Positions 1 to 9,055 of a DNA stretch of 64,000 nt are shown here, one piece after another. The notes under the pieces were generated by a model. It was not told the origin of the DNA. It ran no database searches and saw only the letters and a program-made list of their open reading frames with translations. Each line of letters opens with the position of its first letter. Within the stretch, counting starts at the first letter, position 1. The translations under genes and the position numbers were made by a program. Origin of the DNA: Falsiroseomonas sp051433165 (GTDB lineage: Bacteria > Pseudomonadota > Alphaproteobacteria > Acetobacterales > Acetobacteraceae); assembly GCF_051433165.1 (NCBI RefSeq), contig NZ_JBHMFS010000005.1:186001-250000 (forward strand). Direction: 5' to 3'.

Positions 1-228
1 CTGCGGCAAATAGCGGATGGTCGCCCCCGGCTGGGTGAAGACCGTGCCGGCATCGGATTCGATGATGCCGGCGGCGATCTTCAGCAGCGTTGATTTGCCC
101 GATCCGTTGCGGCCGACCAGCGCCAGCCGGTCCCCCGCCGAGACGGCAATCTCCGCCCCATCCAGCAATTGGGTGGAGCCGAGACGCAGGCGGATGTCGC
201 GAAGATGCAGCAGGGGGGGCAGGGCCAT
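1..228 (-). CDS. ABC-F family ATP-binding protein, N-terminal part (runs off window)
   Basis: The first 76 residues of an ABC ATPase read on the minus strand from an ATG at 228 to the window edge without a stop. The Walker A motif GRNGSGKST lies at about residues 39-47 and the Q-loop region (RYLPQ) at the edge. There is no transmembrane segment, and the opening MALPPLLHLRDIRLRLG followed by the P-loop resembles Uup-type ABC-F proteins, soluble tandem ATPases that act on the ribosome. ABC-F is inferred because the second ATPase domain and linker lie outside the window. The start codon sits in a CATG that also provides the start of the divergent gene at 227. Confidence 0.75.
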   Translation of the reverse strand, partial: MALPPLLHLRDIRLRLGSTQLLDGAEIAVSAGDRLALVGRNGSGKSTLLKIAAGIIESDAGTVFTQPGATIRYLPQ

Positions 229-1957
229 GGCGGGGGATTGCGTGCCACGGCGCCGCGCGTCAAGCATCGCGGCCGTGACCGAAGCCGCCTATGGATCCTC
301 CGCCAACCCGCATCTGCTGGCGCGCATTCCGCTGGATGCGCGGCGCGTGCTGGATGTCGGCTGCGGCGCCGGGGCGCTGGGCGCCGCGTTCCGCCGCCGC
401 AATCCAACGGCGCGACTGGAGGCGGTGGAGACGGACCCGGCCTTGGCCACGCTGGCGGAGGCGCATTACGACGCGGTGCATCGCCTGGATATCGAGGCCT
501 CGCCCCCGCCCGTGCCCGAAGGCAGCCTGGCTGCGCTGGTCTTCGGTGATGTGCTGGAACATCTGCGCGACCCCTGGGCGGTGCTGAAGCGGGACGCCGC
601 GCTGCTGGCGGAAGACGGCGTGCTGCTGGCCTGCGTGCCCAATATCGAGCACTGGTCCTTTGCCGCCCGCCTGCTTGGTGGCACATGGCGCTATGAGGAA
701 TCCGGCCTGTTCGACCGCACCCATCTGCGCTGGTTCACCCGCGATGCGATGCGCCAGGCGCTGGAGGCGGCCGGCCTGGTGCCGCTGGAAATCGTGCCCC
801 GCATCTTCGACCTGCCCCGCGCCAAGGCCTTCGCCCAGGCAATCGAACCGGCACTGACCGCCCTCGGCACGACGCGGGAGGACTGGCTGCGCCGCTCCGC
901 CCCGCTGCAATATGTCTGGCGCGCCGGGCGCCGGCGGCCCACGCCGATGGTGCTGGTGGCCCGCACGCTGCGCCCGGTGGGCGGGGTGAATGATGTGCGC
1001 GTGCTGCAGCCCTTCGCCGCGCTCGCCACGCGTCCCGGAATCGCCACCCGCGCCGGCCAGAATGCCGAATTGCCGAGGCTGGAGCCGGAGGTGCCGCGCA
1101 TCCTGATCCTCCAGCGCCGCCTGCTGGATCGCCCGGACAGCGTGGACTACCTGCGCGCGCTGCGGGCCACCGGCGCCGTGCTGTTGCAGGAATTCGACGA
1201 TGACCCGGCGCATTGGCCCTCCATCGCCGGGAATGACCACCTCGCCTTTCGCGGCGTGCATGCGGTGCAGACCTCCACCACGCCGCTGCGTGACCTGTTT
1301 TCCGGCTTCAACGACGAGATCGCGGTCTTCCCGAATGCGCTCGCGGAATTGCCCGAGCCCGCCAATTTCCGGGACCCGTCACGGCTGACACTGTTCTTCG
1401 GCGCGCTCAACCGCCAGGCGGACATCGCCCCCTTCCTGCCCATGCTGAACCAGGTGCTCGCCGAGGCCGGCGACCGCCTCGCGGTGGAGGTTGTGCACGA
1501 CCAGGCGAGCTTCGCCGCGCTCGACACGCCGCACAAACGCTTCACCCCCACCACGGACTATGCCGGCTACCGCAAGCTGATGGCCGGTTGCGAGCTGGCC
1601 TTCCTGCCGCTGGCCGATACCCGCTTCAACCGCATGAAATCGGACCTCAAGGCCATCGAAGCCGGTGGCCACCGCCTGTGCTGCCTGGCCAGCCCCGTGG
1701 TTTATGCCGGCAGCCTGCGCCATGGCGAGACCGGGCTGATCGTGCCGGATGCCGCGAGCCTCGGCCGCGAATTGCGCGCCTTGCTCGCCGAACCCGCCCG
1801 TGCGCTGGCGATTGGCGAGGCGGCACGGGCCTGGGTGCGGGGGGAACGGCTGATGGCGCGGCAGGTGGCGCCACGGCTGGATTGGTATCGCAGCCTCTGG
1901 GCGCGGCGCGCGGCGCTGGATGCGGCGCTGCTCAAACGCGTGCCGGGTCTTGGGTAG
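227..1957 (+). CDS. Fusion of SAM-dependent methyltransferase and glycosyltransferase
   Basis: A 576-residue soluble protein with two domains. The N-terminal part has a class I methyltransferase fold: motif I VLDVGCGAGALG near residue 35, the acidic loop residue in AVETDP and the post-motif FGDVLEHLRDP. From about residue 240 the sequence changes to a GT4-like glycosyltransferase with LFFGALNRQADI, an E-containing loop KSDLKAIEAGG and a C-terminal helix near GETGLIVPD. Such fusions are known in surface-polysaccharide loci and probably modify and transfer a sugar, but the substrate cannot be read. ATG at 227 follows a G-rich stretch; GTG at 242 or 275 are alternative starts. The reading frame is open further upstream, but that part lies over the ABC-F gene and is not protein-like. 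Confidence 0.75.
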   Translation: MAGDCVPRRRASSIAAVTEAAYGSSANPHLLARIPLDARRVLDVGCGAGALGAAFRRRNPTARLEAVETDPALATLAEAHYDAVHRLDIEASPPPVPEGSLAALVFGDVLEHLRDPWAVLKRDAALLAEDGVLLACVPNIEHWSFAARLLGGTWRYEESGLFDRTHLRWFTRDAMRQALEAAGLVPLEIVPRIFDLPRAKAFAQAIEPALTALGTTREDWLRRSAPLQYVWRAGRRRPTPMVLVARTLRPVGGVNDVRVLQPFAALATRPGIATRAGQNAELPRLEPEVPRILILQRRLLDRPDSVDYLRALRATGAVLLQEFDDDPAHWPSIAGNDHLAFRGVHAVQTSTTPLRDLFSGFNDEIAVFPNALAELPEPANFRDPSRLTLFFGALNRQADIAPFLPMLNQVLAEAGDRLAVEVVHDQASFAALDTPHKRFTPTTDYAGYRKLMAGCELAFLPLADTRFNRMKSDLKAIEAGGHRLCCLASPVVYAGSLRHGETGLIVPDAASLGRELRALLAEPARALAIGEAARAWVRGERLMARQVAPRLDWYRSLWARRAALDAALLKRVPGLG

Positions 1958-1960
1958 GCC

Positions 1961-4900
1961 TCAGCGTCCCCACTGCCATTCCATGCTGATGCCCACCCGC
2001 TCGCCCGCCTCCCGGTCGCCGGTCTCGGCCTCCAGCTTGATGCGCGGCGTCAGATCCACCCGCACGCCGACGCGGGAGGAGCCGGATTCGGTGCCCTGCC
2101 GCACGCCGACATAGACGCCATCGGCGACATAGCTTCCGGCCTCCAGTGTCGGGCCGCCGCGCTGCTCCGCCTCCGTGCGCCGCCCCGCCGTCTCGCCGCC
2201 ACCGCCCACGGCCAGCCGGTCCAACCCCAGCGTCTGCCGCACCCGGTCCAACACACCCGTGGCGCCGCCGCCAATCAGGCCGGTGGCGCCGGCGACCGCC
2301 TGGGCAATCTGCGCGATCTCGAAGGGTGACAAGGCACTTATCGGCCGGTCGAACAGCAGCCGCGCCAGCACCTCATCCTGCGGCAGCTCCGGCGTGGAGG
2401 AGAAGGTGATGACCGGCTGGCTCGGCGGGCCGGTCACGGTCGCGCGCACGGTGGTGCCGCCGGTCTGGCTGGTTGCCTCAAAATCGAGATCGGGAATCAG
2501 ACCGCCGCTGAAATCCAGCCTGCCGCGGCTGAAGGTCAGGCGGCGGGCCAGAATCTCGAACTCGCCGCGCACCAGCGCCAGGCCGCCGGAAATCTCCGGG
2601 TTGCTCAGCGTGCCGCCGATCTGGAGCGTGCCGCCCAGCTCCGCATCCAGCCCACGCCCGCGCACGAAGACACCGCGCGGCGCCTCCAACTGCAGGTCGA
2701 GCGCGATCGGCAGGACGGAGCCGCCGCCATTGGCCTGGCCGTTGCGGCCATTCGCGGTGGGCCGGGTTGGCGGTGTGGCGCGGCCAGGCACGCGGCCCAC
2801 CTCCGTCACTGGGCCGAGGCTTCGGACGGAACTCGGAAGCTGATCCGGGATGCGGATATCGGCCCGGCGCAGGCGCAGCGGGCCGCTCAGCCGGGCGCCG
2901 GTGGAAAGCAGGCCCGTCAGCGCCAGCTCCGCATCCAGCGTGGCGGTGATAAGGTCGGAGGAGACCGGCTGCGCCTGCGTCGCGCGCAGGGCCAGATCCA
3001 CCGGCATGCCCTGGCTCAGCGGATCGATGGTGCCGGTCAGCGCGATGCGGCCCTGGCCGGCGGTGCGGCCCGCCAGATCCAGCCGAAGCTGCGACCCGGC
3101 GGCGGAAATCGTGCCGGCGAGCTGGGTCAGCGCCACGCCCAGCTCCGCATTGCGATAGGACCCGCCGGAAAGCTGCGCCTGCCCGCCCAGAACCGGCGCC
3201 GCCACCGTACCGCTGGCGCGCAAGGCCAGCGTCAGCCGGCCCGCGACCCGGTCCGCACCGGCCGCCAGCAGCGGCGCGGTCAGCGCGCCGAGATCGGCCT
3301 GGCCATCCAGCGACCCCTCCAGTGGCCCGTCCGGCCCGCCCGTCAGGTTGGCGGTGGCGGTCAGGCGGGTGGCGTTGCCGGCATTGGCGGTGGCGCGGCC
3401 GGAGATGGCGCCATCCGCGCCGCGCCGTCCCTCCGCCTGGATTTCCACCGCCGGCAGGCCGCGCGCCCAGGTGGCGGTGGAACGCAGATTGCTGACGCGC
3501 AGATTGCCCGCGACCTCGGGGGCTGCGCCCGGCCCGGTGATCCGCACCTCGCCCGTCACAGACCCGCTCGGCGCCACATCCGGCAGCAGCGGGGCGATGC
3601 CCGCCAGATCGGGGATGGCGATGCGGGCGCGCAGGTCCGCACGGGCGTTGGACCAGCTTCCGGCCACGTCAACGGTGCCGCCGCGGCTGCTGGTGAGTGA
3701 CAGCGCCGCCACCTCCACCCCGCCATCGGCGCGCAGGAGCACCCGCGCCGGGGCGGCGAGGCGCGCGGTCTCGCCCTGCGCGGTGCCGCGCAGCGCCGCG
3801 AGTTCCAGCAGCCGTGCGCCCTCCGGCGCGTCGCTCAGCCGGCCGCGGGCCTCGATCTCGGCCTCCGCCACCACGCCCTCCACGGCGAAGTTCAGCGCGG
3901 CGAGCGTGCCATCCACCGTGGCGGTCAGGCGCCGCACCTCGGTGCCGGAGGCAGACAGGCGCGGCACCTCCAGCCGCAATTCGGCGCGCTGCTGGCCATT
4001 CTGCGCCGCAAGCGTCGCATCCGCACGCAGCGATCCGGCCAGCGGCACGCCCGCGACGGGCGAGAGCGGCGCCAGATTGGCCACCGCCAGCCGCGCAGTG
4101 CCCTCGAAGATGGTGGTTTCAAGGTCCAGCACGCCCTGGGCTGCCAGCTCTGCCGGGCCGAGGCTGGCCGTCGCCGCCTCCAGACGCAGCCGCCCATCCG
4201 CCTGCGGCCCGCCGCGCACATCGAGCGCCAAAGGCAGTCCCTGGAAGCGGCCGCTGGCCTGGGCGTTCACCGCGGGGGCGGAGGCCGGGTTGGCGATGCG
4301 TGCCTCCAGCGCCAGCGCCTCCAGCACCTGGCCGGCCACTTCCAGCCGGTCGGAGGCTGCCTGCACCACCAGGGTCGGGTCGCCGATCGGCCCCTGCGCC
4401 GTACCGGTCAGCCGCAGCGCGCCCGAGACACCCGGCGCCGCACCCTCCACCGAGGCGAGATCGACGCCGAAGCGCACATCCAGCATTTCTCCTACCAACC
4501 CGCTCGCTTCGGCACGGATCGCGGCGCCCTCAATCGTGAGTTGGCCGATGCGGTCCGGTGCCGTGGCGCGCAGGGCCAGGCGCGGCGACGGCCCGAGCAG
4601 GGTGGCAAGCTGCGGCTGGGCGGAGGTGAAGCCGCGCACGGCCAGGGTGGCGTCCACCTGCGGCGCCGAGAGCGGGCCGCTGACGGTGCCGCGCAGGTCA
4701 AGGCCGTCCCAGCCCGCAATGCCCTCCGGCAGCAACGCCGCGAAGGTCTGCGACCCGGCGAGTGCGGCCTGCACCTGAAGGTCGGACTGCATCATGTCCC
4801 CGGCGATGCGACCGCTGGCGGCGATCTGCCCGGCGGCGCCTTCCACCCGCAGGGCGCGCAGGGCAATGGCGCCATCCGGCCCGCGGCTCGCGTCCAGCAC

Positions 4901-5836
4901 CAGGGCCAGCGGCCCGGCGAGGCGCGCGAGGGGGCCTTCCAGGAAGGCGCTGGCATCGGCGGTGCCGCGCAGCTCAGCGCCGAGATTATCCATATCCGGC
5001 GCGCGAACCGTGCCGGCGATGTCCAGCGCCAGCCCCGGCCCGGCCTGCGCCTGCAAGGTCAGCGCCGCGGCCTCCGCCGGCCCGTCCAGCGTCAGGTCCA
5101 GCACCACCGGGCGATCCGGCTGGCCGATCAGCCGGGAAATCGGCCCGCCGGCGGCATCGCGCAGCCGGATTTCGGCGGCGAGCCGCCCGGTGGCCGGGCG
5201 CAGCGCGGCCTGCAAAGCCAGTGACGTCGCGCCGCCGGGGGCGCTGATATCCAGGGTGCTGGTCAGGCCGGACTCATCCAGCAGGGCCATGCCCTCCGCC
5301 CGCAGCAGCGCGGCCTCACCGAGCACCGGCGCCGCCAGCTCGATCCGCGCCACCTCCAGCCGGTCAAGCTGCAAGGCCACCGGAAGCTGCGGCAGTTCCG
5401 GCAGCAGGGGGCCGGTCGGTTCATCCGGCCGGTCCGGATCGCCTGGCGGCAGGCGGTGCAGCGCCACGCGGGCGGCGGAGAGCAGCGTGATGTGGGCGCG
5501 GCGTTCCAGCAGCGCCATCGGGCGCCAATCCAGCTCGGCATCCTGAATTTCGAGCCAGATGCCCTGGTCATCGGCCATGGCGATCCGGCTGATCGCCAGC
5601 CGGCCGGGCAGGGGGCCTTGCAGCCCCTCCAGCGTAAGCCCGGGGACGAAGGATTCGGCAAGGCTGGCCAGCCGCACGCGACCGCCCTCCGTATTCGCAT
5701 ACAGAAGCCCGCCGCCCACCAGCAGCACCGGAAGCAGCAGCAGCGCCAGCACCACGCCCAGCACCCAGCGCAGCCAGCGATGGCGGCGGGGTGGCCGGCT
5801 GGGCTGCGCCTCAGAAGGCCTGGCCAAGTCCGACAT
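1961..5836 (-). CDS. tamB: TamB-like inner-membrane-anchored translocation/transport protein (DUF490)
   Basis: A 1291-residue protein with one N-terminal membrane anchor (about residues 20-45, LRWVLGVVLALLLL), then a very long repetitive beta-rich region typical of AsmA/TamB proteins that bridge the periplasm. The C-terminal DUF490 signature is clear: SYVADGVYVGVRQG followed by a final strand ending GISMEWQWGR. With TamA it forms the translocation and assembly module, implicated in outer-membrane protein insertion and in phospholipid transport. The start at 5836 (MSDLARPSEA) overlaps the 3' end of tamA by 26 bases, so the two are probably translationally coupled; ATGs at 5845 and 5860 are in frame. 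It ends four bases from the convergent methyltransferase-glycosyltransferase gene. Confidence 0.9.
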   Translation of the reverse strand: MSDLARPSEAQPSRPPRRHRWLRWVLGVVLALLLLPVLLVGGGLLYANTEGGRVRLASLAESFVPGLTLEGLQGPLPGRLAISRIAMADDQGIWLEIQDAELDWRPMALLERRAHITLLSAARVALHRLPPGDPDRPDEPTGPLLPELPQLPVALQLDRLEVARIELAAPVLGEAALLRAEGMALLDESGLTSTLDISAPGGATSLALQAALRPATGRLAAEIRLRDAAGGPISRLIGQPDRPVVLDLTLDGPAEAAALTLQAQAGPGLALDIAGTVRAPDMDNLGAELRGTADASAFLEGPLARLAGPLALVLDASRGPDGAIALRALRVEGAAGQIAASGRIAGDMMQSDLQVQAALAGSQTFAALLPEGIAGWDGLDLRGTVSGPLSAPQVDATLAVRGFTSAQPQLATLLGPSPRLALRATAPDRIGQLTIEGAAIRAEASGLVGEMLDVRFGVDLASVEGAAPGVSGALRLTGTAQGPIGDPTLVVQAASDRLEVAGQVLEALALEARIANPASAPAVNAQASGRFQGLPLALDVRGGPQADGRLRLEAATASLGPAELAAQGVLDLETTIFEGTARLAVANLAPLSPVAGVPLAGSLRADATLAAQNGQQRAELRLEVPRLSASGTEVRRLTATVDGTLAALNFAVEGVVAEAEIEARGRLSDAPEGARLLELAALRGTAQGETARLAAPARVLLRADGGVEVAALSLTSSRGGTVDVAGSWSNARADLRARIAIPDLAGIAPLLPDVAPSGSVTGEVRITGPGAAPEVAGNLRVSNLRSTATWARGLPAVEIQAEGRRGADGAISGRATANAGNATRLTATANLTGGPDGPLEGSLDGQADLGALTAPLLAAGADRVAGRLTLALRASGTVAAPVLGGQAQLSGGSYRNAELGVALTQLAGTISAAGSQLRLDLAGRTAGQGRIALTGTIDPLSQGMPVDLALRATQAQPVSSDLITATLDAELALTGLLSTGARLSGPLRLRRADIRIPDQLPSSVRSLGPVTEVGRVPGRATPPTRPTANGRNGQANGGGSVLPIALDLQLEAPRGVFVRGRGLDAELGGTLQIGGTLSNPEISGGLALVRGEFEILARRLTFSRGRLDFSGGLIPDLDFEATSQTGGTTVRATVTGPPSQPVITFSSTPELPQDEVLARLLFDRPISALSPFEIAQIAQAVAGATGLIGGGATGVLDRVRQTLGLDRLAVGGGGETAGRRTEAEQRGGPTLEAGSYVADGVYVGVRQGTESGSSRVGVRVDLTPRIKLEAETGDREAGERVGISMEWQWGR

Positions 5837-7697
5837 ACAACCCATACCCGTCGTCGCCATCCTGCTTGTTCAGCGGAATGGCGACATCCAGACGCAGCGG
5901 CCCGATTGCCGTCGCGTAGCGAACGCCGAGGCCGGCGCCCATGCGCACCTCATCGAAGCTCGGCGTCTCCGTCTGCCCGACCGAGCCGGCATCAAGGAAC
6001 GCCACCATGCCGAACGCGCCGGAGACGCGCTGGCGCAACTCGATCGAGCCTTCCACCAGGCTCGACCCGCCATCCGGCCGGCCCTGCGCATCGCGCGGCC
6101 CGATGCTCTGATAGGCATAGCCGCGGACCGAGCCGCCGCCGCCCGCATAGAACCGCTTGTCCAGCGGCACTGCGCGATCCGCGCCCACCAGGCTGCCGAC
6201 CGTGCCGCGCAGCGCCAGTACCGTGCCGCCCGATCCGGTCAGGTCGAAATAGGTTCGCAGCGTGCCGATGGCGCGGACGAAACCGCCGCCCTCCGCGATG
6301 TCGGCATAGGGGACGACGTTGATGGTGCCGCGCAGGCCGCTGCGCGGGTCCAGCAGGTCTTCCGTGCTGTCGTAGCGCGCGCCCAGCACCAGGCCGGCCA
6401 GGGTGAAGGGGTTCATGTCGCCATCGCGGCCGATCCGCCCGGTTTCGAAGGTCGGGCCGGATTGCAGCACCCAGCGGTCGCCGAAAGGCCGCTCCAGCAG
6501 GGCGGAGGTGGTGATGGCGTCGCGGTCATAGGCGACCAGCCTCTCCCGCAGCACGGCGGCATCGAGCACCAGGGAGGTGCGGCCATCGATCAGCCCCGGG
6601 CGGCGCAAATTGGCGCCGATGCGGTAATTGGCCTCATCCGTGTCGCTGCCGAGGCGCGAGGCGGCGGCCTCCAGCCGCAGCCGTTCCGCATTGCCGAAGA
6701 CGTTGCGTCGTTCGTAGTAGACGGTGGCGGAGGGGCCGAAATTCGTCTCATAGGCCAGGGTCGCGCCGGCGGCGTTGCGCGGGCGGTCCGTCATGGTGAA
6801 GGTCACCGGCAGACGGCCGGCCTCATCCAGCCTTTCCCCGGCGCGGACGCGGACCGTGTCGAAGGCACCCAGCGCCAGCAATTCACGGCGCGTCGCCTCC
6901 AGGGTCGCGGGCGCGTAGGGCTGACCGGACAGGCGATTGGTGATGCGGGCGATCAGGCGCTGGCTGACGGCGGTATCGCCGGCGATCTCGGGCGGGGCGA
7001 AGCTGGCGGCGGGGCCGGGGGAGAGTATCCAGATGACGTCCATCGCCTGGACCTCGTGGTTCACCAGAACCTCACGGTCCACCACGGAGGCCAGGGGATA
7101 GCCCGCGACGCGCAACCGGTCGAGCAGCCCGGATTCGGCATCCAGTACCGGGCCGGTCCGCGCCGGAGCGCCGATCTCCAGCCCTTCCGGCGCGCCGAGT
7201 GCCGCCACGGCCGCGGCGCCAGCCGGGGCGTCCGGGCGCAGCGTGATGCGGCGCAGGGTGTAGCGCGGGCCGGGGGTGACCTGGACCTGAACCGGCACCG
7301 GCGTCGCTGCGCCGTCGGCCAGGCGCTGCGCCAGACCAGGGGCATCGGCCGGGCTGCCGGCGATGGTGATCTCGAACTGGCCGGCCCAATACCCTTCCGC
7401 CCGCAGCACCGCATCGAGCAGTGGCACCTCGCCCAGCGCGCGGGAGACCAGGCCGAAGGCATCCACTGGCGCCTCGCTGGCCAGGCGGACCAGGCGGGAG
7501 GCCTCGCGCAGCGGTTCGTCCAGCGCCTCCACCCCGGTCGGGGCCAGCGTCGTGACATAGGGCAGCGTTCCCGGAACCGGGATCTCTGCCGGCGCCACGT
7601 CTGGCGCGGGCGGCTGGCCGTTGGGCTGGCCGAGCGCCGGGGCGGTCAGCAGCACAAGCACGGGAAGGAGGAGGAGTGGTCTCAGAATTTGTCTCAC
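5811..7697 (-). CDS. tamA: TamA-like Omp85 outer-membrane assembly protein
   Basis: About 628 residues: an N-terminal signal peptide (VRQILRPLLLLPVLVLLTAPALG), POTRA-type periplasmic domains (about residues 40-280) and a C-terminal 16-strand Omp85 barrel. The barrel contains a VRGYAYQSIGP lid-loop region and ends in a strand finishing with phenylalanine (LYVGLGQAF), the usual Bam recognition signal. Adjacent tamB supports TamA rather than BamA; bamA normally sits with lpxD and fabZ. Tandem GTG codons at 7700 and 7697 give the best signal peptide. The frame stays open to an ATG at 7835, but that adds a charged, non-signal stretch. Upstream DNA to 7805 is a divergent promoter region shared with the amidohydrolase gene. 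Confidence 0.88.
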   Translation of the reverse strand: MRQILRPLLLLPVLVLLTAPALGQPNGQPPAPDVAPAEIPVPGTLPYVTTLAPTGVEALDEPLREASRLVRLASEAPVDAFGLVSRALGEVPLLDAVLRAEGYWAGQFEITIAGSPADAPGLAQRLADGAATPVPVQVQVTPGPRYTLRRITLRPDAPAGAAAVAALGAPEGLEIGAPARTGPVLDAESGLLDRLRVAGYPLASVVDREVLVNHEVQAMDVIWILSPGPAASFAPPEIAGDTAVSQRLIARITNRLSGQPYAPATLEATRRELLALGAFDTVRVRAGERLDEAGRLPVTFTMTDRPRNAAGATLAYETNFGPSATVYYERRNVFGNAERLRLEAAASRLGSDTDEANYRIGANLRRPGLIDGRTSLVLDAAVLRERLVAYDRDAITTSALLERPFGDRWVLQSGPTFETGRIGRDGDMNPFTLAGLVLGARYDSTEDLLDPRSGLRGTINVVPYADIAEGGGFVRAIGTLRTYFDLTGSGGTVLALRGTVGSLVGADRAVPLDKRFYAGGGGSVRGYAYQSIGPRDAQGRPDGGSSLVEGSIELRQRVSGAFGMVAFLDAGSVGQTETPSFDEVRMGAGLGVRYATAIGPLRLDVAIPLNKQDGDDGYGLYVGLGQAF

Positions 7698-7804
7698 CAC
7701 ATCAAGAAGCGTCCAAAACGGCCGTCGGTTGCACACAGCGTGCGAATGACCCTGCGATTGGGTCAGGGATGGAGGATATCGGACGAAGCGGCTACCCTTG
7801 CCGG

Positions 7805-8953
7805 ATGGACAACGCATTCGCCGAGACGCTGACAAGCTGGCGCCGCCATCTGCACGCCAACCCCGGGCTGACCCTGCATGAGCAAGGCACCGCCGCCTTC
7901 GTGGTCGATAAGCTGCGGGAGATGGGCGTCACCGAGATCACCGAGGGCTTCGGCGGCCATGGCGTGGTGGCGACGCTGCGGCGCGGCGGCGGCAATCGCA
8001 GCGTCGGCCTGCGCGGCGACATGGACGCGCTGCCGATCCAGGAGGTGAATGAGGCGCTGCCGCATCGCAGCACCGTCCCCGGCGTGATGCATGCCTGTGG
8101 CCATGATGGCCACACCACGGCGCTGCTCGGCGCGGCGAAGCTGCTGCTGGACGATGGCGGCTGGACCGGCACGGTGCATCTGGTGTTCCAGCCGGCGGAG
8201 GAAGGCGGCGGCGGCGCCCGCAGCATGATCGCCGATGGGTTGTTCAAGCGTTTCCCCATGGATCGAATCTTTGGTTGGCATAATTGGCCCGGCCTGCCGG
8301 CTGGCACCATCGCGGTGCATGACAAGGCCGTGATGGCGGCCGGTGCGCGCTTCGAGATCACCTTCGACGGCCACGCCGCGCATGCTGCCCTGCCGCACCT
8401 GTCGCGCGACCCGATGGTGGCCGCGGGGCACTGCATCGTCGCGCTGCAGAGCATCGTCGCCCGCAACCTGGACCCGCTGGCCGGGGGCGTGGTCAGCGTG
8501 ACGATGGTCCAGGGCGGGGAAGCGCAGAACCAGATCCCGGCGCAGGTCGTGCTGAAAGGCACCGCCCGCTGGCTGGCCGATTCGGCCGGCGAGTCCATCA
8601 AGGAAGGGCTGCACCGCGTGGCGGACGGCGTGGCCGCCACCTGCGCCGTGCGGGCGGAGGTGGGCTGGCGCCAGGGCGTCGGCGTGACCGCGAACAGCCC
8701 GGCGGAACGCGACCTGGCCGCCGCCGCCGCCGCGGAGGTCGCGCCGCTGCGCCGCGACCTGCCGGCGGCGATGACCGGTGAGGATTTCTCCTGGTTCCTG
8801 GAGGAGGTGCCGGGCGCCTTCGTCTGGATCGGCAACGGCCCCGCCGAGGGCGGGCGGGAACTGCACAACCCGCATTACGACTTCAACGACGCGGTTCTGC
8901 CGGTGGCCAGCGGCTTCCTGGCGCAGGTGGCGAAGCGGGCGCTGGGCGGCTAG
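7805..8953 (+). CDS. M20 family amidohydrolase (hippurate hydrolase/IAA-amino acid hydrolase type)
   Basis: A 382-residue cytoplasmic metallo-amidohydrolase. The family metal-binding motifs are present: GDMDALPIQE, HACGHDGHTTALLG, the catalytic pair in QPAEEGGGGAR, and a late HNPHYDFND histidine. The dimerisation (lid) domain occupies about residues 180-290. Relatives hydrolyse N-acyl or N-benzoyl amino acids, but the substrate cannot be read here. The ATG at 7805 begins MDNAFAETLTSWRRHLH, the usual family start. It is divergent from tamA and followed by a two-hairpin intergenic repeat that separates it from the convergent hydrolase. Confidence 0.88.
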   Translation: MDNAFAETLTSWRRHLHANPGLTLHEQGTAAFVVDKLREMGVTEITEGFGGHGVVATLRRGGGNRSVGLRGDMDALPIQEVNEALPHRSTVPGVMHACGHDGHTTALLGAAKLLLDDGGWTGTVHLVFQPAEEGGGGARSMIADGLFKRFPMDRIFGWHNWPGLPAGTIAVHDKAVMAAGARFEITFDGHAAHAALPHLSRDPMVAAGHCIVALQSIVARNLDPLAGGVVSVTMVQGGEAQNQIPAQVVLKGTARWLADSAGESIKEGLHRVADGVAATCAVRAEVGWRQGVGVTANSPAERDLAAAAAAEVAPLRRDLPAAMTGEDFSWFLEEVPGAFVWIGNGPAEGGRELHNPHYDFNDAVLPVASGFLAQVAKRALGG

Positions 8954-8954
8954 A

Positions 8955-8998
8955 GCGCGATGACTTGAGGCGGAATCGCCGAAAAGTCTGAATCGCGC
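8955..8998. repeat. Nested imperfect hairpin, first half of an intergenic repeat
   Basis: Three stem blocks nest without crossing: GCGCGAT (8955-8961) with ATCGCGC (8992-8998), GACTT (8962-8966) with AAGTC (8984-8988), and GGCG (8969-8972) with CGCC (8977-8980) around a GAAT loop. It begins just after the amidohydrolase stop and may terminate both convergent genes. No run of T follows, so a dispersed repeat with secondary terminator use is as likely as a dedicated terminator. Confidence 0.6.
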
Positions 8999-9011
8999 GA
9001 TCCAGCAAAGC

Positions 9012-9055
9012 CTAGACCGTAGGGCGTAAGCGGAAGCGAAGGCATCACGGTCTAG
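9012..9055. repeat. Perfect 9-bp inverted repeat, second half of the intergenic repeat
   Basis: CTAGACCGT (9012-9020) and ACGGTCTAG (9047-9055) are perfect reverse complements around 26 bases. The right arm contains the stop codon of the convergent hydrolase gene. Together with the hairpin at 8955-8998 it fills the whole intergenic space, which is the arrangement expected of a dispersed palindromic element. Confidence 0.55.

Noticed and set aside
17..226. Extension of the methyltransferase-glycosyltransferase frame upstream to 17
   Set aside because: This stretch overlaps the ABC-F coding region on the other strand and is Ser/Arg/Pro-rich without a domain.
3348..4778. A 476-codon frame opposite tamB
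   Set aside because: Ala/Arg/Ser-rich shadow. tamB has the family's anchor and C-terminal signature.
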